Assembly: GCA_046263055.1 (NCBI GenBank) | Contig: JBHELO010000121.1 | Span: 1 to 35,359 of the forward strand | Reading direction: 5' to 3' | DNA from: DATAQC01 sp046263055 | GTDB lineage: Bacteria > Actinomycetota > Acidimicrobiia > Acidimicrobiales > AC-14 | Length of the DNA stretch: 35,359 bases | Shown: positions 29,412 through 35,359 of the stretch, in pieces | Layout of the letters: each line of letters begins with the position of its first letter | Numbering within the stretch: the first letter of the stretch is position 1 | Translations under genes and position numbers: made by a program | Notes under the pieces: model-generated | Told to the model about the DNA's origin: nothing | Databases searched by the model: none | Seen by the model: the letters and a program-made list of their open reading frames with translations, nothing else

Positions 29412-31235
29412 ATGGCCGATCCCAAGCTCCGCAACGTCGCCCTCGTCGCCCACGTCGACCACGGCAAGACCACCCTCGTCGACGCCATCCTGCGCCAGAC
29501 GGGCGTCTTCGGCGCCCACGCCACCCTGGTCGACCGGGTGATGGACTCCAACGACCAGGAGCGGGAGCGGGGCATCACGATCCTCGCCAAGGCCGCCTCG
29601 GTGCACTGGGAGGGGGTGAAGGTCAACCTCGTCGACACCCCGGGCCACGCCGACTTCGGCGGGGAGGTCGAGCGTGCCCTGGCCATGGTGGACGGCGTGC
29701 TCCTGCTTGTGGACGCGGCCGAGGGACCGCTCCCCCAGACCCGCTACGTGCTGTCCAAGGCGGTGGCCCTCGACCTGCCGGCGGTCGTGGTACTCAACAA
29801 GGTGGACCGGGCCGACGCCCGGGCCCCCGAGGTCCTGGACCAGATCTACCAGCTCTTCTTGGACCTGGAGGTGCCCGACCACCACATCGACTTCCCGGTG
29901 GTGTCGGCCATCGCCCGGGAGGGCCGGGCGGTGGAGGGTGTGGGCTACCCGGCCGAGGACGCCACCCTGGCGCCGCTGCTGGACGCCGTCCTGCGCACTG
30001 TGCCGGCCCCCCTCGGCGACCCGGACGCGCCCCTCCAGGCCCTCGTCACCAACCTGGACGCCTCGGACTACCTCGGGCGCCTGGCCATCGGCCGGGTCAT
30101 GCGGGGCACCCTGCGGGCCGGGCGGCCCGTGGCCCTGGTGACGGCCGGCGACTCGCCGTCGCCCCGCAAGCCCACGCAGCTCCTGGCCGTCGAGGGCCTG
30201 GGGCGGGTGGAGGCGGCCGAGGTGGTGGCCGGTGACCTCTTCGTGCTGGCCGGGTTCCCGGAGATCGAGATCGGCGACACCCTGGCCGACCCCGCCGATC
30301 CCGATCCGCTGCCCCGCCTGACGGTGGACGAGCCGGTGCTGCGCATGACGTTCGGGGTCAACACATCGCCCCTGGCCGGGCGGGACGGGCGCTACCTGAC
30401 CTCCCGGCACCTGCGCGAGCGGCTGGCCCGCGAGGTGCTCGGCAACGTGGCCATCCGGGTGGAGGACACCGACTCGCCCGACGTCCTCCAGGTGGCAGGC
30501 CGGGGCGAGCTCCAGCTGGCCGTGCTCATCGAGTCCATGCGGCGCGAGGGCTACGAGCTGGAGGCCAGCCGGCCCGAGGTCATCACCCGCCAGATCGACG
30601 GCAAGGTCCACGAGCCGGTGGAAGAGGGCGTGGTGGACGTGCCCGACGAGTTCGTCGGCACGGTGACCCAGCTGCTGGCCCCCCGGAAGGGTACCGTCAC
30701 CGACCTGCGCGGCGGCGATCCCGGTCGGGCGGTGCTGTGCTTCGAGGCCCCGGCCCGGGGGTTGCTCGGCCTGCGGTCCCAGCTCCTCACCGCCACCCGG
30801 GGCACCGCCTTGATCCACACCCGCCACCGGGGGTGGGCCCGGTGGGCGGGCGACCTGCCCTCGCGCCGGGGCGGGGCCATGGTGGCCGACCGGGCGGGCG
30901 TCACCACCGGCTACGCCCTCGATGCCCTCCAGGCTCGGGGCGAGCTGTTCGTGGCGCCGGGCGAGGCGGTGTACGAGGGCATGGTGGTGGGGGAGAACGC
31001 CAGGGCCGGCGACATGATCGTCAACGTGGTGCGCGAGAAGCAGAAGACCAACATCCGCACCCACGCCGCCGACGAGGCCATCAAGCTCACGCCGCCCCGG
31101 GTGCTCACCATCGAGACGGCCATCGAGCTGATCGCCGACGACGAGCTGGTGGAGATCACCCCCGCCGCCGTCCGCGTGCGCAAGCGCCTCCTGGCCGAGC
31201 AGGACCGCCGCAAGGCGGCCCGCAAGTCCGGGTAG
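29412..31235 (+). CDS. typA: Translational GTPase BipA/TypA
   Basis: A 607-residue ribosome-associated GTPase that helps 50S assembly and stress adaptation. The G domain has VALVAHVDHGKTTLVDAILR (G1), ERERGITI (G2), VDTPGHADFGGEVER (G3) and LNKVD (G4). The EF-Tu-like beta domain, the EF-G-like domains III and V (LHTRHRGWAR-type region around residues 455-475) and the BipA-specific C-terminal domain (EKQKTNIRTHAADEAIKLTP) follow in order. The length is normal. ATG 29412 is the only sensible start; no strong ribosome site is visible. Confidence 0.97.
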   Translation: MADPKLRNVALVAHVDHGKTTLVDAILRQTGVFGAHATLVDRVMDSNDQERERGITILAKAASVHWEGVKVNLVDTPGHADFGGEVERALAMVDGVLLLVDAAEGPLPQTRYVLSKAVALDLPAVVVLNKVDRADARAPEVLDQIYQLFLDLEVPDHHIDFPVVSAIAREGRAVEGVGYPAEDATLAPLLDAVLRTVPAPLGDPDAPLQALVTNLDASDYLGRLAIGRVMRGTLRAGRPVALVTAGDSPSPRKPTQLLAVEGLGRVEAAEVVAGDLFVLAGFPEIEIGDTLADPADPDPLPRLTVDEPVLRMTFGVNTSPLAGRDGRYLTSRHLRERLAREVLGNVAIRVEDTDSPDVLQVAGRGELQLAVLIESMRREGYELEASRPEVITRQIDGKVHEPVEEGVVDVPDEFVGTVTQLLAPRKGTVTDLRGGDPGRAVLCFEAPARGLLGLRSQLLTATRGTALIHTRHRGWARWAGDLPSRRGGAMVADRAGVTTGYALDALQARGELFVAPGEAVYEGMVVGENARAGDMIVNVVREKQKTNIRTHAADEAIKLTPPRVLTIETAIELIADDELVEITPAAVRVRKRLLAEQDRRKAARKSG

Positions 31236-31245
31236 GCAGGCGCAG

Positions 31246-31620
31246 CTAGGGCGAGTCGGTGAGGTGGACGGCGGCCTCCTCGGCGCTGAGGGCCTGCTCG
31301 TCGCCAACCACCTCGTCGGCCATCTCGGTGGGCTCGGCGTCGAGGTCGGGCATGCCCTGATCGGGCTGCACCAGCCGGCCGACGATGCCGTCGTCGCCGG
31401 GCAGGCGGTCGGGCTCCTCCTGGGCCACGCGCTCCCGCAGCGACTCCCCGACCAGCTGGCCCCGCTCGGTGGTGGCGGGGTCGAGACTGCCCACCGGGTG
31501 GTCGCGGGGCGGCACCATCCCCTCCACCGGGTCGTCGATGCCCTCGGGCTGCTCGTCGACCTCGGGCATGCCCTCGGCCTCGAGGTCGAAGGCGTCGGGG
31601 TCGGGTTCGCGCCTCGTCAT
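31246..31620 (-). CDS. DUF5709-like acidic protein
   Basis: A 124-residue, strongly acidic protein from ATG 31620. It contains GESLRERVAQEEPDRL, which resembles the conserved core of actinobacterial DUF5709 proteins, preceded and followed by Asp/Glu/Pro-rich, probably disordered sequence. It has no membrane segment. It converges with typA, whose stop lies 10 nt away. The role of the family is unknown. Assignment is from memory of the motif. Confidence 0.75.
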   Translation of the reverse strand: MTRREPDPDAFDLEAEGMPEVDEQPEGIDDPVEGMVPPRDHPVGSLDPATTERGQLVGESLRERVAQEEPDRLPGDDGIVGRLVQPDQGMPDLDAEPTEMADEVVGDEQALSAEEAAVHLTDSP

Positions 31621-31779
31621 GGATGCTGCCTACCCGGCCGGTGGCCGGTCCACCCTCCAGCCGGCGCCCGGTGGCGCCGGGCGGTTGATTTGGGCGGGCA
31701 ACTCGCGGTACGTGCCCGGCAGCCTTCAATCTGGAGCGCCTCGGCGCCCGCAAGCACGCCGCTCGCCGGCGGGCTCACG

Positions 31780-32067
31780 TCAGGCTGCGGCTCCCGAGAC
31801 GAGTCGCGGCTGTGGCCTCCACGTCGTCTCGAGGCCCTCCATCATGAACGCGCTGTCGAGGGTGGCCGTCCCGGGCGGGAAGCGGCCGGGGTCGTCGAAG
31901 AAGCTGCTGCGGGCGTCCGTCACCGCCATGGCGGTCATGCCCCAGCCGCAGGTGCCGAGCTCGACGCCGTCGAAGGCCCCGGGGCGTGGAGTGGCTGCGT
32001 AGCCGACCGGGGCGCAACGAAAGAACGACGACGCGTCGTCGGTGCTGGTGAAGACCGAACCGGTCAT
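31780..32067 (-). CDS. Unknown 95-residue protein divergent from the VapBC pair
   Basis: ATG 32067 has only a weak upstream purine stretch. The product is Phe/Gly/Thr-rich with protein-like composition (DDASSFFRCAPVGYAATPRP, FDGVELGTCGWGMTAMAVTD) and two to three cysteines. There are no clear TM segments. The promoter of the toxin-antitoxin pair lies just upstream in the other direction. The family is not recognised, and the reading frame could be chance. The stretch 31621-31779 downstream of it contains no gene I can support. Confidence 0.45.
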   Translation of the reverse strand: MTGSVFTSTDDASSFFRCAPVGYAATPRPGAFDGVELGTCGWGMTAMAVTDARSSFFDDPGRFPPGTATLDSAFMMEGLETTWRPQPRLVSGAAA

Positions 32068-32083
32068 GGTCTGCCTGTGCTAG

Positions 32084-32089
32084 CATAAT
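32084..32089 (+). promoter_or_regulatory. Possible -10 box for a leaderless vapBC transcript
   Basis: CATAAT lies 6 nt before ATG 32096, in the only AT-rich patch of the area. Transcription starting 6-7 nt after it would begin at the start codon itself. No ribosome site precedes the ATG, which fits a leaderless mRNA, common in actinobacteria. No clear -35 was found. Confidence 0.45.
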
Positions 32090-32095
32090 GAAAGC

Positions 32096-32326
32096 ATGCC
32101 GAATCTGCTGGTGAGGGATGTACCGGAAGGAGTTCATGCCGCCCTGCAACGCCGGGCCGAGCAGCGCGGCCAGTCGCTCCAGCAGTACCTGGCAGGGGAG
32201 CTCAAGCGGCTCGCCGAGAGGCCGAGCCTGGATGAAGTGCTCGACCGCATCGGCAGTCACCGAGGTGGCCGGGTCGGGCTCGCTCAGGCTGCCCAGGATG
32301 TCACCGAGGAGCGGAGGCGAGCTTGA
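32096..32326 (+). CDS. vapB: Ribbon-helix-helix antitoxin of a VapBC-type pair
   Basis: A 76-residue protein from ATG 32096. The N-terminus LLVRDVPEGVHAALQRRAEQ is an RHH/FitA-like DNA-binding domain (strand, helix, then RGQSLQQYLAGELKRL). The C-terminal 30 residues (LDEVLDRIGSHRG and onward) would wrap the toxin's active site. The antitoxin normally represses its own promoter. Its stop overlaps the toxin's TTG start as TTGA. No ribosome site is visible upstream. Confidence 0.9.
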   Translation: MPNLLVRDVPEGVHAALQRRAEQRGQSLQQYLAGELKRLAERPSLDEVLDRIGSHRGGRVGLAQAAQDVTEERRRA

Positions 32327-32718
32327 TCGTCGTTGATGCCTCGGTCTTGGCGAACGTCGTTGGTGACGACGGTGCCGACGGCCGGCGTGCCCGAAGCGAG
32401 ATGCGATCGGCCGGAGAGATCGCCGCACCCGACCTGGTCGACGTCGAGACCGTCTCCGTACTTCGCAAGCGTTGGCTGGCGGGCACCATCTCGGACCGGC
32501 GGTTCGCTTCCGCCATCGACGATCTGGAGGCTCTCGACGTTGACCGATATCCGACTCTTCAGCTCGTCCGCCGGAGCTACGAACTGCGCGCCAACGTGAC
32601 CGCCTACGACGCCGTCTACGTGGGTCTGGCCGAGGGCCTCGACTGCGAGTTTCTCACCGCCGACGAACGACTTGCCCGTGCGTCCGGCCCGACATGCGTG
32701 ATTCGGGTACTCCGGTGA
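32323..32718 (+). CDS. vapC: PIN-domain toxin of a VapBC-type pair
   Basis: A 131-residue PIN-domain ribonuclease starting at TTG 32323, overlapping the antitoxin stop. The acidic metal-binding residues expected for an active enzyme are present: Asp5 (VVDASVLAN), Glu42 (DLVDVETVSVLRK), Asp96 (TAYDAVYVGLAE) and Asp114 (FLTADERLARA). The size is typical. It would cut RNA when released from the antitoxin; targets in this family are often tRNA or rRNA, not predictable here. It appears intact. Confidence 0.92.
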   Translation: MIVVDASVLANVVGDDGADGRRARSEMRSAGEIAAPDLVDVETVSVLRKRWLAGTISDRRFASAIDDLEALDVDRYPTLQLVRRSYELRANVTAYDAVYVGLAEGLDCEFLTADERLARASGPTCVIRVLR

Positions 32719-32746
32719 GGTGGCGCCACATCAGTCAGCCGGAAAC

Positions 32747-33937
32747 CTAGGGCTCGGCGGCCCGCCTGCGGGCGGCCTGTCGGACGAGGTGGTCGCGCTC
32801 GGCGACGTTCGTGGCCCGGCGGGCGGCCTCCGCGTACGCCGCGCCGGCGGCCGGCAGGTCGCCGTCGAGCTCGTGCAGGTGGGCACGGACCGCATGCCAC
32901 CGGTGGCGGTCGCCGAGCACCTCGCGTAGCCGGTCGGTCTCGCGCAGCCCTGCGGCGGCACCGAGCACGTGGCCGACCGCGACCGAGCGGCCGAGCATGG
33001 CGGCGGGGTCCTGACGCGCCGGGTCGTCACTGAGGGCGACCAGGTCGTCGTACCAGGCGAGGATCTGCGGCCAGTCGGTCTCCTCAGCGCTTGCCGCGTC
33101 GCCGTGCAGGGCGGCGATGGCAGCCTCGATCTGGTAGCGGCCGGGACGCTGAAGGGCCAGCGCCGACTGCAGGACGCCCACGCCCTCGGCGATCTCGCGG
33201 GTGTCCCAAAGGCCCCGGTCCTGGCGGTCGAGCGTGAGGATGCGACCCTCCGAGTCGAATCGCGCCGGGAGGCGGGCGTGGTTGAGGAGCATCAGCGCGA
33301 GCAGCCCGCGCGCCTCCGGTTCCTCGGTGGCGAGGGTGAGTTGGCGGGCGAGCCGGATCGCCTCGCCGGCCAGGTCCACCCGGCCGGCGTGGCCGGCCGT
33401 GTAGATGAGGTAGAGCACGCGCAGCACCACGGCGAGGTCACCGGGCTGGTCGAGGCGGCGTCCATGCAGGGCGCGCTTGGCCCGGCTGATCCGCTGCGCC
33501 ATCGTCGCCTCCGGCACATAGAAGGCGTCGGCGATCTCTCGGGTGGTGAGGCCGCCGACGGCGCGCAGGGTCAGCGCCACCTGCGTGGCGGGCGTGAGGT
33601 CGGGGTGGCAGCAGCAGAAGAGCAGGAAGAGGGTGTCGTCGCCCTGCTCGGTGGCGGCGGGCGGCGGCTCGGCGTGCGTCGCCTCCTCGCGGCGGTGACG
33701 GGCGGCCTCGCTGCGGCGGGCGTCCACGAGCCGCCGGGTCGCGACCGTCGCCAGCCACGCCCGCGGATCGCGCCGCGGGTGGTCGGGCCACACTCGCAGC
33801 GCCTCCAGCAGCGCTTCCTGCAGCGCGTCCTCGGCGGCATCGAAGTCCTCGCCCCGCCGGACCAGGCCCGCCAGCACCCGAGGGACGAGGGCGCGCAGCG
33901 CGTCCTCGTCCAGCCGTCGCGTCGGCTCGTCGATCAC
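32747..33937 (-). CDS. ECF42-group RNA polymerase sigma factor
   Basis: A 396-residue ECF sigma factor with a large C-terminal extension. Region 2 covers DFDAAEDALQEALLEALRVW and PRAWLATVATRRLVDARR; region 4 covers LTLRAVGGLTTREIADAFYV and the helix ATMAQRISRAKRAL. About 200 helical, TPR-like residues follow, a mark of the ECF42 group, which is usually found beside DGPF/YCII-related genes. GTG 33937 overlaps the stop of such a gene as GTGA. No anti-sigma gene is present, consistent with control by the extension itself. Confidence 0.92.
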   Translation of the reverse strand: MIDEPTRRLDEDALRALVPRVLAGLVRRGEDFDAAEDALQEALLEALRVWPDHPRRDPRAWLATVATRRLVDARRSEAARHRREEATHAEPPPAATEQGDDTLFLLFCCCHPDLTPATQVALTLRAVGGLTTREIADAFYVPEATMAQRISRAKRALHGRRLDQPGDLAVVLRVLYLIYTAGHAGRVDLAGEAIRLARQLTLATEEPEARGLLALMLLNHARLPARFDSEGRILTLDRQDRGLWDTREIAEGVGVLQSALALQRPGRYQIEAAIAALHGDAASAEETDWPQILAWYDDLVALSDDPARQDPAAMLGRSVAVGHVLGAAAGLRETDRLREVLGDRHRWHAVRAHLHELDGDLPAAGAAYAEAARRATNVAERDHLVRQAARRRAAEP

Positions 33938-34353
33938 GCCGGGTCAGTCGTCCTCGGGCGCTCCCACATGACCTCCCGGACGTCGATCCACTCGTACAGC
34001 GGCTCCCCTCCGGGGCCGGGCTCGGAGGAGACGTAGGCCGCCAGCTCGACCGCACGCTCGTGCGACTCGACGTCGATCATCCACCAACCGGCCACGAGGT
34101 CGCTGGTCTCGGGGTGCGGGCCGTCAGTGGTGACCGGCGCGGCGTCCGGTCCGCCGTAGCGGACCCAGGTGCGGGCCGGCGTGAGTGCCTGCGCGTCGAC
34201 GTACTCGCCGTTCTCCTCGAGCAGCTCGCTGACGTGATTCTGGAAGGCCATGTGCGCCTCCACGTCCTCGGGGGCCCACTGGTCGATCGGGGGCACGGGA
34301 CGGTGCGGCTCCGGGCCGCCGCGGTAGTGCTTGAGCAGCAGGTACTTCGGCAT
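33934..34353 (-). CDS. YCII-related DGPF-domain protein
   Basis: A 139-residue protein from ATG 34353, with AGGAGA about 5 nt upstream. It opens PKYLLLKHYRGGPEPHRPVP and has the ferredoxin-like YCII/DGPF fold pattern, including VTTDGPHPETSDLVAGWWMI and the C-terminal strand. Genes of this family travel with ECF42 sigma factors and are their likely targets or partners. The two genes form an operon by a GTGA overlap. The biochemical role of the family is not established. Confidence 0.9.
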   Translation of the reverse strand: MPKYLLLKHYRGGPEPHRPVPPIDQWAPEDVEAHMAFQNHVSELLEENGEYVDAQALTPARTWVRYGGPDAAPVTTDGPHPETSDLVAGWWMIDVESHERAVELAAYVSSEPGPGGEPLYEWIDVREVMWERPRTTDPA

Positions 34354-34372
34354 CGTGGTCTCCTGGTGTCGT

Positions 34373-34391
34373 GGGCCGCCTCTCGCGGCCC
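34373..34391. terminator. Hairpin between the PHP gene and the DGPF-sigma operon
   Basis: GGGCCGC, a 5-nt loop, and GCGGCCC form a perfect 7-bp stem, 44 nt downstream of the PHP gene's stop and upstream of the DGPF gene. It could end the PHP transcript. No clear T-run. Confidence 0.5.
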
Positions 34392-34434
34392 TTCACCTGG
34401 TGAGCGGAGGCGATCGGGGCTTCTCGACATGCAA

Positions 34435-35359
34435 TCACCGATCTCGCGCGAGCACGGACCGCAGCGGCCGCGTGTTGACGACGTCGGCGGCCGTCGCCCA
34501 CCCCCGCCGCGCCGTCATCACCGAGAACGGCATGTTCCCGAGGCCGCGGACGGAGTGGGCGTCGGTCGAGCAGACGATCCGGACGCCGGCCCGGAGCGCG
34601 TCGCGGACGTGGTCGCCGCTCAGGTCGAGGCGGAGGGGCAGGCCGTTGACCTCGAGTGCGACGCCCGTCTCGAGCGCGACCTCGAACGTGCGCTCCAGGT
34701 CGAGGGCGTTCTCCGGGCGCCGGTTGATGTACCGGCCCGTCGGGTGGCTGAGGCACCGGACGTGAGGGTTCCGCAGCGCCTCCTCGACGCGCTTGGTCAT
34801 CTCGCCCCCCGGCATGCGCTGGCCGCCGTGCACGCTCGCCTGCACCCAGTCGAGCTCGGCGAGGACGTCGTCGGGCAGGTCGAGGCGCCCGTCGGGAAGG
34901 ATGTCGCACTCGATCCCGCGCAGGACGCGGAACGGCGCGAGCACCTCGTTGGCCGCTGCGATCTCCTCGGCCTGGCGGCGGACGTCGTCGGCGGTGAGGC
35001 CCCGGACGGCGCCGACGGCGGGCGTGTGATCGCAGATCGCGACGTACTCGTAGCCGCGGTCGCGGGCGGCGCGGCCCATCTCCTCGACGCTCGCCCGGCC
35101 GTCCGACCAGGTCGTGTGGCAATGCAGGTCGCCGCGGACGTCGCCGGGCTCGACCAGCGCCGGCGGGGCGCCGGCGAACGGCTCCTCGCGCAGCTCGGGC
35201 GGGACGAACGGCAGCCCGAGCGCCGCGTAGACGCCGGCTTCGGTCGGCGCGTCGGGGAGCGGCTCGAGGGCTGCGACGTACGCGGCCGAGCCGGTCGCGC
35301 GCACGAGCGCGGTGCCATATCGCTCGGGCGCCGCGACCACCAGCTCGACCGGCACGCCC
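34435..35359 (-). CDS. polX: C-terminal PHP part of a PolX-type DNA polymerase/exonuclease (5' end outside window)
   Basis: The frame is open to the window edge, leaving about 308 residues. The first 60 (ELVVAAPERYGTALVRATGS) match the end of the PolX polymerase palm/fingers region before the PHP domain. The PHP domain has its metal-binding motifs: GDLHCHTTWSDGRAS, AICDHTPAVG, GIECDILPDG, WVQASVHGG, LSHPTGRYINR, VNGLPLRLD and CSTDAHSVRG. In PolX this domain gives 3'-5' exonuclease activity for gap repair. GTG 35355 is in frame but is probably internal. The polymerase half cannot be seen, so a stand-alone PHP hydrolase remains possible. Confidence 0.85.
   Translation of the reverse strand, partial: GVPVELVVAAPERYGTALVRATGSAAYVAALEPLPDAPTEAGVYAALGLPFVPPELREEPFAGAPPALVEPGDVRGDLHCHTTWSDGRASVEEMGRAARDRGYEYVAICDHTPAVGAVRGLTADDVRRQAEEIAAANEVLAPFRVLRGIECDILPDGRLDLPDDVLAELDWVQASVHGGQRMPGGEMTKRVEEALRNPHVRCLSHPTGRYINRRPENALDLERTFEVALETGVALEVNGLPLRLDLSGDHVRDALRAGVRIVCSTDAHSVRGLGNMPFSVMTARRGWATAADVVNTRPLRSVLARDR

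Noticed and set aside
29394..31307. 637-codon - strand frame opposite typA
   Set aside because: Shadow frame; typA is complete with all GTPase motifs.
31775..32428. 217-codon - frame running across the VapBC promoter and antitoxin
   Set aside because: Arg/His-rich shadow without motifs; it conflicts with the clear antitoxin gene on +.

Overview
The window comes from a very GC-rich (about 70 to 75 percent) actinobacterium. Heavy use of GTG starts, GTGA stop/start overlaps, an actinobacterial-type uptake [NiFe] hydrogenase, a DUF5709-like protein and an ECF42/DGPF pair all fit Actinomycetota. A soil Acidimicrobiia- or Thermoleophilia-like lineage is my guess; no rRNA or other decisive marker is present. 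No tRNA, rRNA, CRISPR array or transposase gene was seen.

Region 1 (1-3061, + strand) has visibly lower GC than the rest. It looks like the 3' end of an RHS/polymorphic-toxin locus: an open-ended C-terminal tip, decayed tip fragments, a frameshifted YD-repeat fragment (1659-1986), and a run of small, mostly membrane or acidic proteins of the kind that serve as immunity proteins. 3062-3516 has no convincing gene.

Region 2 (3517-13328, - strand) is one tightly coupled eight-gene glycan operon. In transcription order: NodU/CmcH-type carbamoyltransferase, a glycosyltransferase-2/GmhB phosphatase fusion, a GT9 heptosyltransferase, two GT4-like transferases, GmhA, HldE, and a second GT9. GmhA, HldE and GmhB together make an ADP-heptose pathway up to the D-glycero form; the epimerase HldD is absent here. 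The likely product is a carbamoylated heptose-containing surface glycan. A divergent unknown gene (13505-14140) shares its upstream region. Two tandem GT2 genes follow (14329-16339).

Region 3 (16400-26172) is a hydrogenase island. Two MarR-type regulators with palindromes at their 5' ends flank a small CxxC protein. On the + strand run two small unknown genes, a NifU-domain protein, a TPR protein and a biotin-ligase-like protein lacking expected catalytic lysines. Facing them on the - strand are a small acidic gene, hydrogenase small and large subunits, a divergent maturation protease and a CaCA cation exchanger. The hyp maturation genes are not in the window.

Region 4 (26312-35359) is ordinary actinobacterial content: an RsbW-like ATPase with a coupled partner, small unknowns, a DJ-1/PfpI protein, BipA/TypA, a DUF5709-like protein, a VapBC-type toxin-antitoxin pair with a possibly leaderless promoter, an ECF42 sigma factor with its DGPF partner, and the C-terminal PHP half of a PolX-type protein running off the right edge.
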